This document shows, in pieces, positions 1 to 6,591 of a DNA stretch of 8,556 nt. The translations under genes and the position numbers were made by a program. The notes beneath the pieces were generated by a model. The model had not been told where the DNA came from, did not search any database, and saw nothing but the letters and a program-made list of their open reading frames with translations. Position 1 is the stretch's first letter, and each line of letters begins with the position of its first letter. The DNA lies in NCBI RefSeq assembly GCF_938045405.1, contig NZ_CALIMW010000025.1, positions 1 to 8,556 on the forward strand. Direction: 5' to 3'. Origin of the DNA: an uncultured Campylobacter sp. (lineage in GTDB: Bacteria; Campylobacterota; Campylobacteria; Campylobacterales; Campylobacteraceae).

Positions 1-202
1 GTTGCACCTTAAAATTTTAAAATTTCATAAAATTCTACTCTACGGCATTCTACTCGTTTCAAATTTAGATCTGGAGGCTACGCTTGCAAAATTCTATCCA
101 CAAATTTCGTACCTAAATCCTGCGCAAATTCGACCCAAACGCGCGTTATTTACCGATATTGCGCTAAAATTCCTTTTAAATTTTACTTTAAAGGAGAGAA
201 AA

Positions 203-1156
203 ATGAGTGAAGAAAAAAGTTGCGCCTGTGCGCATGTCAAATCCCAAAACGTAACCGACGCGCCCGGCAACAACACCGTATTTATGATCTGGCGCTTTAA
301 CGCAGACAAAACCGCCTGCAAAAAGGCTTTCGAGGGCCTTTGCGGTTTGGTGATAAATTTAAACAAAACCGCCGTTACGAGATTCGGCGCGGCTAGCGAG
401 ACGAGCTGCGTGCTCGGCGTGGGCTTTGAGGCATGGAAAATGCTAAGCTTGCCAAAGCCTTTGCCGAAAGAGCTAAAAAATTTCGAAGAGATTAGAGGTG
501 ACAAGTACACTGCGCCCGCCACCGGCGGCGATATTCATATCCACATTAGAGCCGCGAATCAAGCCGTTTGCTACGATATGGCAAGCGAGATCAGAGCCGC
601 GCTAAAGGATGTCGCGACATGCGAGGAGGAGATCTGTGGCTTCAAATACTACGACGGGCGCGCTATCATCGGCTTTGTGGACGGCACCGAAAATCCGCAA
701 GGCGCAGATCGCGACTTTTTCGCCAAGGTAGGCGACGAGGATGCGGCGTATAAGGGCGGCAGCTACCTTTTCGTGCAGAAATATATTCACGATATGAGCG
801 CATGGAACGCCGCGGGCGTCGCCGAGCAGGAGCGCGTCATCGGGCGTAGCAAACAAAACGACATCGAGATGAGCGAGGAGATAAAACCTAGCAACTCGCA
901 CTCCGCCGCAGCCAACGTCGGCGACGATAAAAAGGTCGTGCGCGGCAATATGCCGTTTGTGCAAGACGGCGAGACGGGAACCTACTTCATCGCCTACGCA
1001 AGTACCTTTAGCACGCTGGAGCTGATGCTTGAGAGTATGTTTATCGGCCGCCCGCGAGGCAACTACGACCGCCTACTGGATTTCAGCACCGCAAAGACGG
1101 GCGCGCTCTTTTTCGCTCCGACTTTCGATATGCTCGAGGCTTACGATGCGGGCTAA
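203..1156 (+). CDS. Dyp-type (dye-decolorizing) haem peroxidase, YfeX-like
   Basis: A 317-residue haem b peroxidase expected to use H2O2 to oxidise small organic substrates in the cytoplasm; no signal peptide is visible from this start. The sequence shows the family signature GFVDGTENP at residues 157-165 with the distal catalytic Asp160. The likely proximal haem-ligand histidine is His233 in PSNSHS, and the distal Arg247 is in VVRGNMPF, followed by the conserved GTYFIAYA strand. Length matches the roughly 300-residue YfeX subgroup. The ATG at 203 was chosen because AAGGAG lies 6 nt upstream and family similarity begins after it; the frame stays open back to position 2, but that stretch is AT-rich and not protein-like. 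A TAAAAT at 165-170 could be a -10 box. The physiological substrate cannot be told from sequence. Family assignment is firm; the YfeX-like subgroup is inferred from the RxNMPF context. Confidence 0.93.
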   Translation: MSEEKSCACAHVKSQNVTDAPGNNTVFMIWRFNADKTACKKAFEGLCGLVINLNKTAVTRFGAASETSCVLGVGFEAWKMLSLPKPLPKELKNFEEIRGDKYTAPATGGDIHIHIRAANQAVCYDMASEIRAALKDVATCEEEICGFKYYDGRAIIGFVDGTENPQGADRDFFAKVGDEDAAYKGGSYLFVQKYIHDMSAWNAAGVAEQERVIGRSKQNDIEMSEEIKPSNSHSAAANVGDDKKVVRGNMPFVQDGETGTYFIAYASTFSTLELMLESMFIGRPRGNYDRLLDFSTAKTGALFFAPTFDMLEAYDAG

Positions 1157-1177
1157 ATTTAAATCACTTTAAATTTA
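1154..1177 (+). promoter_or_regulatory. AT-only hairpin spanning the peroxidase stop codon, ahead of the next RBS
   Basis: TAAATTTAAA and TTTAAATTTA form a perfect 10-bp inverted repeat around a TCAC loop. The left arm begins with the peroxidase stop codon and the right arm abuts the AAAGG ribosome site (1177-1181) of the gene starting at 1188. It could weakly modulate translation of that gene or mark an RNA 3' end, but it has no GC core or U-tract and is not a classical terminator. Confidence 0.35.
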
Positions 1178-1187
1178 AAGGCGCGCG

Positions 1188-1802
1188 ATGTTTTGCGATC
1201 TAAGCCCGTATCAGAGCAGGCGCTGCAAAGAGATCATAGAGGGCAAAGTCAAAAATAGTGAAAACGTCAGGGGTCTGATAGAGTTCATAGACGCTAAATT
1301 TAAAGTTCGAGCGATCAGCGCGTTTTACGGCGCGGGCAAGAACTCGGCGTGGCTTAAGATCGTGCTTCGCTTCGATAAAGATGCCGCAAAAATCACCGAT
1401 AAAAAGTGCATCGAGCGCTACCTTGCCCGCACGCCGCTTTTCGAGAAACTAAACGGACTTAAGAATTTTTATATCTCGGTCGAGTCCTTCGAGTCGCAGA
1501 TCCGCACCGATCTGATCCAAGGCGCCGTAGAGGAGCTGCTGCGAAACCGAAGCGAGCTTTTAGCACCGCTTAAAATTTGGTATATCACAGCGGTGTCCGA
1601 CGCGCCCGTAGTTTTTTATTTCACGAGGCAGGATGCGGCGCGCGGTGAAAGCAACGAAAAAATAGAGCGGCTGATAAGAAATTTTATAGAGAAAGCGCAG
1701 GACGCCAAATACCTGAGCCACATGAAATTTAAGCTCTATTTTGACAGCAAGGAGTTCGTGGATCTTGAGTGCGGCGGGAATTTGTTCTACTATTTCAAAT
1801 AA
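1188..1802 (+). CDS. hypothetical protein, 204 aa, unrecognised family
   Basis: I do not recognise this protein. It is an intact, charged, soluble-looking alpha/beta protein with no signal peptide or membrane segment. Notable stretches are a Gly/Ala-rich turn FYGAGKNSAW near residues 45-54, a strand-helix pattern through the middle, and a C-terminus ending GGNLFYYFK. The FYGAGKNSAW turn is not a P-loop, because the GxxxxGK[ST] spacing is absent. The start is supported by AAAGG 6 nt upstream of the ATG. It follows the peroxidase by 31 nt and precedes a broken small gene by 20 nt, all on the same strand, so it probably belongs to a short operon. Codon use resembles the peroxidase gene, suggesting long residence in the genome. 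Confidence 0.75.
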   Translation: MFCDLSPYQSRRCKEIIEGKVKNSENVRGLIEFIDAKFKVRAISAFYGAGKNSAWLKIVLRFDKDAAKITDKKCIERYLARTPLFEKLNGLKNFYISVESFESQIRTDLIQGAVEELLRNRSELLAPLKIWYITAVSDAPVVFYFTRQDAARGESNEKIERLIRNFIEKAQDAKYLSHMKFKLYFDSKEFVDLECGGNLFYYFK

Positions 1803-1822
1803 AATTTTGCAAAGGAGCGAAA

Positions 1823-2127
1823 ATGGATGCGAAGCTTTACAGAAGGTAACGCAGCTCTCGCGAGGGCTTGAGGAGGGCGGCGTGCAGAGCCTAAAAGCGG
1901 CACTTGAGGGCGATGGCGACGAGGTTAGCAAGACGCGAGCTCGCGTGATCTTGGGCGAATACTACGTGATGAAGGGCGAACCCGCGCAGGCTAGAAAGTA
2001 TTTAGAGCCCGTGGCGCAAGACGCCGAGCGACTGCGAGATCAATACGACGATCTGCTGGACGATGAAATTTGCAGAGCCGATATGCTTTTGGATATGATC
2101 GAGCGCTTCGAGTTTTTGGCGGAGTAA
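1823..2127 (+). pseudogene. frameshifted small TPR-like protein gene
   Basis: A good ribosome site (AAAGGAG at 1811-1817) leads to ATG 1823, which reads MDAKLYRR and stops at TAA 1847-1849. The -1 frame from about position 1846 then runs open for some 93 codons to TAA 2125-2127, with clear protein character. That part contains a helical pair matching the tetratricopeptide consensus (LGEYYVMKGEPAQARKYLEP) and an acidic C-terminal helix. One missing base in the AGAAGG stretch would rejoin the halves into a roughly 101-residue protein. No slippery heptamer is present, so programmed frameshifting is unlikely. A GTG at 1881 with GAGGAGG upstream could restart a shorter product. Function is unknown; TPR-like helices suggest protein binding. 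A single-base sequence error is also possible. Confidence 0.6.
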
Positions 2128-2175
2128 AACGGCTCGCGATATGCGGCGGCGATAAAATTTTAAGATCGGAGCGAA

Positions 2176-2531
2176 ATGTCAGACTACTCATTTGAAACTA
2201 TAGAGCAAATGCTGCTAAAATGCGTAGCCGAGGGCGGCGAGCCCGAGCCCAGCTTTTGCTTGCATGCTTCGAGACTAACGCCCCATCGCGCAAGTTTATA
2301 GGCGAGCCAGAGCTTGGCTTTCGCCTGCACGGCGCGCAATACTTGATCATCACCTATGCGGATCGCTGCTCATTTCAAAGATACGCGGACGAGACGGGTG
2401 CAAACGCGAGTGGCGAGTGGTATTTCGTCACGCTGCGGGAACTCTACGCCGCGCTGCAGATAGACGGACGCTCACTAGAAGAGCTTTGGGACAAGGCGGA
2501 TGATTTTTACTGCTTTGATTTTGAACTATAA
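2176..2531 (+). pseudogene. frameshifted small hypothetical protein gene
   Basis: ATG 2176, preceded by CGGAGCG, begins a plausible N-terminus (MSDYSFETIEQMLLKC) that continues to about CLHAS, then meets TAG at 2299-2301. The -1 frame carries a convincing C-terminal half: KFIGEPELGFRLHG, then a strand-like YLIITYAD, GEWYFVTLRELYAAL, and an acidic aromatic tail ending FDFEL at the TAA 2529-2531. A single lost base, probably between about 2250 and 2280, would give one protein of roughly 118 residues. The alternative in-frame ATG at 2220 has no ribosome site and would add an Arg-rich shadow sequence, so I reject it as the true start. The family is not recognised. The gene follows the other frameshifted gene by 48 nt on the same strand. 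Confidence 0.55.
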
Positions 2532-2611
2532 GACCTCGAAATTTTATGCGGCGGTGCGGTAAGCGCACGCGGTACCGATACGTGGCGCTGATAAATTTTG
2601 AAAGGACGCAG

Positions 2612-2794
2612 ACGGGCTCTGCTTAGGATTGTGTCGCTAAGGCGTACGGCGAGGACGGCAAATTTAGTGCGAGATTTGAAGGTCATGAGATGGCGATGGA
2701 CGCGCCAAGCCTAGGCGGGCTGCGGCTTTATGCGAGCGCGTGGCTTTTGCAGGAGGGCATTAAATTTTTTCAGCAAGGAAGCCCGAGGCGGTAA
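2612..2794 (+). pseudogene. possible decayed small gene fragment
   Basis: An open stretch from 2627 reads like protein (YGEDGKFSARFEGHEM, then LGGLRLYASAWLLQEGIKFF) and ends at TAA 2792-2794. In the same frame upstream, AAAGGA at 2601-2606 lies 5 nt before an ACG codon at 2612 and a TAG at 2624. This would fit an original ATG changed to ACG plus a nonsense change. The preceding spacer (TATGCGGCGG, then GATAAATTTT) resembles the spacer before the gene at 2176, hinting that another member of the same operon once stood here. The stretch is short and could be chance. Confidence 0.3.
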
Positions 2795-3126
2795 AATGCG
2801 ACTGAGCATCCGCCTGCTTGCCTACCGAGCAACACAACTTAAATTTAAACCTCAGTGCCGATCTTGGCAGGATAGGTCAAATTTTAGCAGTGATTGCGGC
2901 GATACTCGCGCCGCGACCTTACAACATCTGAGACTAGCGTGCATAAGTTTCATCTAATTGATGTAAGTTAGGCGCGGGCTTAAATTGAAGTAGATTCAAT
3001 GGCGGCAGTGCGGACACAGAATGTCGCCGCAAGGTTTAAATTTAAAATGCAAAAAAAAGCGGCGGCGCGGACGAAAGCGCGCTGCGAGATCTAAAATTTA
3101 ACCGAAGCGGCACTGAGAGCGAGTAA

Positions 3127-3508
3127 ATTTTAATTAGCGAGCGCGCTACAGCGTGCTTTATGCCGGAGAGTTCGCGGTTTTTAGTGTTTGCCAAATGCAC
3201 GTCTGATAAAATGCAGCTTGCAAAAATTGCAGCTGCAGTGTTATTTTCTAGCCTAGCGACAATAAATTCCGTAGTAATACAGCTCGCAAAGGTGCTGCGG
3301 CCGGCGGACATCGACCTTAAAACTTAGAGCCATCGGGCTGATCGTCCTTATCGGGCTTAGTTCCAGCCAGCGGGCATGAGTCTCTAAACCTGCGAGCGAG
3401 TGCAAGGAAGTCGTACAATTTCTATCTTCCAAATGCGACTTGCCCGCAATTTTGATCTTGTCAATTTTATGTAAAAAGCTTCTAGGCAGATGTCCGCGCG
3501 CTGTTTGA
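3127..3508 (+). pseudogene. possible decayed membrane protein gene
   Basis: From 3127 one frame runs open to TAG 3325 and includes ATG 3160 and ATG 3211 before a membrane-like helix (LAKIAAAVLFSSLATINSVV). A one-base shift near 3318 continues with a second hydrophobic stretch, LRAIGLIVLIGLSSS, reaches an in-frame TGA at 3376-3378, and carries on in the same frame through LPAILILSILCKKLLG to TGA 3506-3508. Upstream, the first frame also resembles protein between the A8 tract and the TAA at 3124. Together these suggest a multi-helix membrane protein broken by at least one frameshift and one or two stops. Open runs of this length are not rare by chance, so confidence is low; no family is recognised. 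Confidence 0.3.
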
Positions 3509-3559
3509 CGATAAAATTTAAACGTAAAAGCAAAATTTAATCATCGCAAAACGCCCGAG

Positions 3560-3569
3560 CCGCTAGCGG
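3560..3569. promoter_or_regulatory. 10-bp palindrome upstream of membrane protein gene
   Basis: CCGCTAGCGG is a perfect palindrome 28 bp before the ATG at 3598, in an otherwise AT-rich leader containing TAAATTTTAAAAT. Its position would suit an operator, but a single palindrome of this size can be chance. Confidence 0.2.
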
Positions 3570-3597
3570 TAAATTTTAAAATAAGAGCAAAAATTTA

Positions 3598-4314
3598 ATG
3601 AAAAATTTTAACGATGAGCCGCAAGAATCGCAATCCGAACAAAATAACGCCGAGCGCCGAAATCCGCCGCAATTTGATAATAAACTCTTTGTCGTCAAAG
3701 ACTACAACATAATAGTATTCTTTATTTATAACCTATTCTTCGCCCCCTTGGCGGTACCGGTGTTTCTATACATAGGGGATATTTTCCCATACTATACGCC
3801 GTTTGTTTTCGTAGCATTCGCCGTCATATCGTATCTAAACAGCGCCCATACGCGCCTTGTGCATTTGACGAACAGGAGTATCAACTACGTAAATAAAGGC
3901 AAAATCACGAAATCTATAAAATTTGATGAGATATCGCTCATAAAGCTCACCGCCACGCCGCTATTCGGACATATCGTGCCCGCTAGAAATTCCGTAGGTA
4001 TTGTGTTTTCGTTCATCGTGATAGCCGTTGCGTTTGTCGGATTTTTACAAAGCCTTAGAGGATTTATAATTTTTATTATGAGCGCGGTGGGATTGATTTT
4101 GCCGTTTTTCGCCTCTAAGCTGATTTTTTCAAAGATCACGGAGGGGAAATTTAGCTTTCGTGCGATCGATACTTTGATCATCTATGACGGCAAGGGCGGA
4201 TTTATCAGTTTTATGATGAGCGCGGCGGATTTTGAAAGGGTTTGCCGCTACATGCTGAAAGAGCGGCGGATCAGCCCGTCAAAATTTCAAAAGCAGTTTG
4301 TGATATTTCAATGA
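3598..4314 (+). CDS. hypothetical multi-pass membrane protein, 238 aa
   Basis: An intact inner-membrane protein of unrecognised family. It has a polar, Gln/Asn/Glu-rich N-terminus (residues 1-35), two hydrophobic helices (about 37-59 and 66-81), and a basic connecting region of about 50 residues. Two more helices follow (about 133-151 and 154-175), then a soluble C-terminal domain of about 60 residues ending in a basic tail. A two-plus-two helix plan with a cytoplasmic C-terminus is consistent with an even number of segments. The start is the first ATG after a weak site (TAAGAG), and the hydrophilic N-terminus argues against a signal peptide. It stands alone on the + strand, with decayed sequence before it and a convergent broken gene after it, so context gives no function. 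Confidence 0.7.
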   Translation: MKNFNDEPQESQSEQNNAERRNPPQFDNKLFVVKDYNIIVFFIYNLFFAPLAVPVFLYIGDIFPYYTPFVFVAFAVISYLNSAHTRLVHLTNRSINYVNKGKITKSIKFDEISLIKLTATPLFGHIVPARNSVGIVFSFIVIAVAFVGFLQSLRGFIIFIMSAVGLILPFFASKLIFSKITEGKFSFRAIDTLIIYDGKGGFISFMMSAADFERVCRYMLKERRISPSKFQKQFVIFQ

Positions 4315-4649
4315 AACGGGCGTTGCGGTCAATATCATCGCCGAAGTTTGCCCGCGCACGCCGCAAAGTTCGATGGAATTTCGCGGCAGCTCGCACCACT
4401 TCGCGCCTTGAAATTTACCGCGACCGCTTTAAATTTTAAGGCGAGGGGTTTGAATTTCAGTTCGAAACGACGCGCCGGGCGAATAAATTTCATTTAGCGA
4501 GCGGGTCTGTGGCGATTTAAAATCGGACGCTTTTGGGTCATGACCGCGCCCCGCCGAACTAGGTAAATTCCATATCCAAAGCGTTCGGCGGCTCAAGGCT
4601 TGCGTTTAATTTAATCCACAATTACAAGCCGAATTTCAATCTGTCCAAT
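4315..4649. other. intergenic stretch between convergent genes, no gene seen
   Basis: Lies between the membrane protein gene (+) and the broken propeller gene (-). Several frames stay open for 50-65 codons on both strands, but none has a ribosome site, a recognisable motif or a convincing start. AAATTTTAAGG and AAATTTC words recur. I see no strong GC hairpin followed by a T-run that would serve as a shared terminator. Confidence 0.45.
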
Positions 4650-5751
4650 TTAAATATCCGCGCAGACTGCGTGCATCGCGGCTCCATCGTTTGCCACGGC
4701 GTAGAGGCGCCCGCCGCTAGCGAGCATGATCTGATCCGAGCCGAATTGAAACTCGCCGAATTCCACCTCTTTTAAGATCGAGCCGTCGTCCGCGCTAATC
4801 AAAACGGGCTTATTACGGCGATCTGCGAGTAAAATTTTATCATCAAACCACGCAAAATGCTCGGTTCCGCCGGTGTCAAACTTAAAGATCACTTCGCCGC
4901 TTGCTGCGTCTACGGCGTATAGGTGCCCGCCCTTGCCCGCGGTGCCGAAATACAGCGTCTTGCATCCCTGCCGCTTACCTTGCGCATCAAAATGCACTGC
5001 TCCGCCGCGCAGGCAAACGGGCGTATATAGATACGCTCCTAACTTCAGCCGCCAAAGAATTTTACCTTTTGCGGCCGCTTTTTTGCGGGTTTGCTTGCCG
5101 CCGTTTGAAATTTTATCTTTTGCCTCGCTTGTTTCATCGCACGGATCGCTTTTGCTTTCTTTGCAAACAGCCGCCGCGCCGTCATTTTCGGAGGAATTTT
5201 TTAAATTTTCGCCCGCCAAGCCGCTAGAATTTAGCGTGCCGCCTAAAACAGCCGCCGCACCGTTTAAATTTGACCCACCTTGCGAAGCTCTGCACTCCAT
5301 CATAAAGGGTGAACTCATCCGCACGGCAAAGCCGTCAAACTCGTAGGTTCGCGCATCGTTGTAGATCTGCTTCACGGGTGCAGGAGCGTCGCCAAGCTCG
5401 GCCATTTCGCCATCTTGTATTTTGATGAGTTTTGCGGGCGAATCGACGAAGCCCTCAGTATCTCGTATTTAGCACGAAGTGACCGTCCTGCGGGTAACAA
5501 AGCGCGGAGGCGGCGAAGAAAATTTCGCGCTGTTCGTAGGCGAGCACCGATCTTTTGTGCTCGCTAAAATCGCGTGAAAACGTATCTAGTAGCACGTAGC
5601 TGGGCGTTAGCTTTGCGGCGATATTTTGTTCGCTAGGAGCCGCGAAAGCAAAATGAACGAAGGCTATCCGCTCGCCCATCTCGTAAATGCCCGTCACGCC
5701 GTGTCCGCGAAACTCCACGCCCTACATCGCAAGAGGATATGATTTTAGCAT
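4650..5751 (-). pseudogene. broken beta-propeller (PQQ-repeat-like) protein gene
   Basis: Reading on the minus strand, AAGGAG precedes ATG at 5751-5749, which starts MLKSYPLAM and meets TAG at 5724-5722. The frame then continues as GVEFRGHGVTGIYEMG for nearly 90 codons to TGA 5457-5455. A one-base shift around 5457-5470 leads into EGFVDSPAKLIKIQDGEMAE and an open frame to TAA 4652-4650. The C-terminal part has PQQ/propeller blades (LYFGTAGKGGHLYAVDAASG, VIFKFDTGG, PVLISADDGSILKEV, GGRLYAVANDG). An Ala/Ser/Asn/Lys-rich insert of about 75 residues splits the propeller. Intact length would be about 365 residues, with no signal peptide, so probably cytoplasmic. GTG 5718 could restart translation after the TAG, and ATG 5405 could give a C-terminal fragment. 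The propeller call is fairly sure; function is unknown. Confidence 0.65.
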
Positions 5752-6269
5752 TTGCGGCTCCTTAAAATTTGAAGCGATTATAGCTTAAATTTGGGCGCGA
5801 ATTTTAAAATTTTGTATGCGCATTGAAATTTTACGGCGCGCACGTTAAATCATACGATGCGCACGCTAAAATTTTACGGCGCGCGTCATGGAATTTTAAA
5901 TTTCGCGGAGCTTCCAAAATTTTACGCCCGGTACAATGAATGCTACGTCTTAAAAACTCATAACTAAATTTCGTTGCTAGATTTTCCATTCACTTTTATA
6001 CCAGACGAACGCTCAAAGCTTAATGCCATTATATTATTTCACCATTGTGCACTACTTTGATTCAGACTGATCAATTAGGCCAACTATCGAAATCTTGGCT
6101 TTTTTCCTACGTATCTTTCTAGCATTCATTTGCGAATATGCTATTCTAGCTGCCTATTTACGCCGTATATCGTGAAGTAGAGTTTAAACGCAAAGAGCAT
6201 TAAATGAAAATGAGTATAAATAAAATGTGAAAATTTGAAGTTAAAATGGAATTTCGGATTAGATTAAAA
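5752..6269. other. 518 bp without a supported gene; repeats and an AT-richer block
   Basis: The left half (to about 5930) is the upstream region of the broken propeller gene and carries imperfect direct repeats. The right half (about 5935-6269) is distinctly AT-richer, with no coding stretch longer than about 33 codons. The best candidate, minus strand 6129-6052, encodes 25 basic residues (MNARKIRRKKAKIS...) without a ribosome site. This block lies just beyond the 3' end of tRNA-Ser, a common place for remnants of integrated elements, but no integrase or clear attachment repeat is visible. Confidence 0.45.
5816..5884. repeat. imperfect tandem direct repeat, about 41-43 bp period
   Basis: ATGCGCA occurs at 5816 and 5857, and the 16-mer AAATTTTACGGCGCGC occurs at 5826-5841 and 5869-5884. 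This makes two consecutive imperfect units. A third partial copy, AAAATTTTACGC, is at 5916-5927. The region is upstream of the broken propeller gene. No palindromic spacer pattern suggests CRISPR. Confidence 0.5.
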
Positions 6270-6357
6270 TGGCCGGGAGATAGGGATTCGAACCCCAGGA
6301 GGCTTTCACCTCAACGGTTTTCAAGACCGCCGCTTTCGACCGCTCAGCCATCTCCCG
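6270..6357 (-). tRNA. tRNA-Ser (anticodon TGA)
   Basis: An 88-nt class II tRNA. Acceptor CGGGAGA pairs with TCTCCCG, followed by discriminator G and an encoded CCA. It has the long variable arm typical of serine tRNAs, the T-arm GGTTCGAATCC, and anticodon loop CTTGAAA with TGA at 6323-6321. It is the last tRNA of the minus-strand run, 58 nt beyond the lipoprotein stop codon. Confidence 0.95.
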
Positions 6358-6363
6358 ATTAAG

Positions 6364-6380
6364 GGCGGGTAGACCCCGCC
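6364..6380 (-). terminator. GC hairpin between lipoprotein gene and tRNA-Ser
   Basis: On the minus strand GGCGGG-GTCTA-CCCGCC forms a 6-bp GC stem with a 5-nt loop, ending 6 nt before the 5' end of tRNA-Ser. It is followed by CTTAAT rather than a T-run, so full termination is doubtful. It may instead stabilise the 3' end of the lipoprotein message after RNase P trims tRNA-Ser. Confidence 0.4.
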
Positions 6381-6415
6381 GAAAGTTCGCGCAGATCAAG
6401 ATCTACACGTGGAAT

Positions 6416-6571
6416 TTATTCGGTTTTTTCTCCGACCCACTCGGCGCCATTGTGAACCTTTTCTTTGGTCCATTGAGCCGCATTGTGTGAGTCCTCTTTT
6501 ACGCCGTGCCAAGTATTAGAGCACCCGCCAAAAACCATCAATGCCAAAAGAGCCGCTAGTATGTATCTCAT
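6416..6571 (-). CDS. entericidin-like small lipoprotein, 51 aa
   Basis: A short gene with a strong ribosome site (AAAAAGGAG, 5-6 nt before the ATG). The product has a signal peptide (MRYILAALLALMVFGG) with lipobox VFGGC. Cys17 would be lipidated, giving a membrane-anchored mature peptide of 35 residues. After the Cys, SNTWHGVKED fits the N-T-x-x-G-x-x-E-D pattern of entericidins EcnA/EcnB. Those are short envelope lipoproteins, described in E. coli as an antidote/toxin pair. The mature chain is three 11-residue units (18-28, 29-39, 40-50), the last two being HNAAQWTKEKV and HNGAEWVGEKT, as expected for an amphipathic helix lying on a membrane. The gene lies between tRNA-Cys and tRNA-Ser in the same direction, with only 20 nt after the tRNA-Cys CCA end, so it has no room for its own promoter outside tRNA-Cys. 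Toxicity is not established from sequence. Confidence 0.85.
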   Translation of the reverse strand: MRYILAALLALMVFGGCSNTWHGVKEDSHNAAQWTKEKVHNGAEWVGEKTE

Positions 6572-6591
6572 AATAACTCCTTTTTAGGATC

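Larger units (their letters stand above)
2532..3597. other. about 1 kb without an intact gene; scattered coding-like remnants
   Basis: No intact gene with a credible start is visible on either strand. The stretch holds the fragments listed at 2612-2794 and 3127-3508, plus a 41-codon hydrophobic stretch (2806-2931) containing GRIGQILAVIAAILAP. It also has an A8 tract at 3051-3058 just after an ATG at 3047, many AAATTTTA words, and a CCGCTAGCGG palindrome at 3560-3569. A minus-strand open frame across 3042-3311 lacks a ribosome site and looks like a shadow. The most economical reading is a decayed segment. Confidence 0.5.

Noticed and set aside
2..202. N-terminal extension of the peroxidase frame back to position 2
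   Set aside because: The TTG-started extension lacks a ribosome site, is AT-rich in the intergenic style, and the ATG at 203 has a strong AAGGAG.
94..964. Minus-strand open frames across the peroxidase gene (94-522, 602-964)
   Set aside because: They are complementary to a gene with clear family motifs, and have no ribosome sites or recognisable motifs.
1841..1849. Programmed -1 frameshift site
   Set aside because: No X XXY YYZ slippery heptamer at the junction and no strong following stem or pseudoknot seen.
1560..2191. Minus-strand open frames over the small genes (1560-1931, 1991-2191)
   Set aside because: Low-complexity Ser/Pro or Arg-rich translations opposite better + strand coding; no ribosome sites.
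2730..2957. 75-codon + strand frame
   Set aside because: Arg/Cys-rich translation without motif; it crosses the stop of a more protein-like fragment and has no ribosome site.
3885..4439. Minus-strand frame 3885-4181 and + strand frame 4242-4439
   Set aside because: Overlap the intact membrane protein gene or its tail, without ribosome sites or motifs.
4873..5346. Long + strand open frames opposite the propeller gene
   Set aside because: Pro/Ala/Ser- and Arg/Cys-rich shadow translations; the minus strand has propeller motifs and a proper ribosome site.
5816..5927. CRISPR array
   Set aside because: Only two to three imperfect copies, units adjoining rather than separated by unique spacers of constant size, and no cas genes.
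6052..6129. 25-codon basic minus-strand ORF (MNARKIRRKKAKIS...)
   Set aside because: No ribosome site and too short to judge; noted only as a possible remnant.
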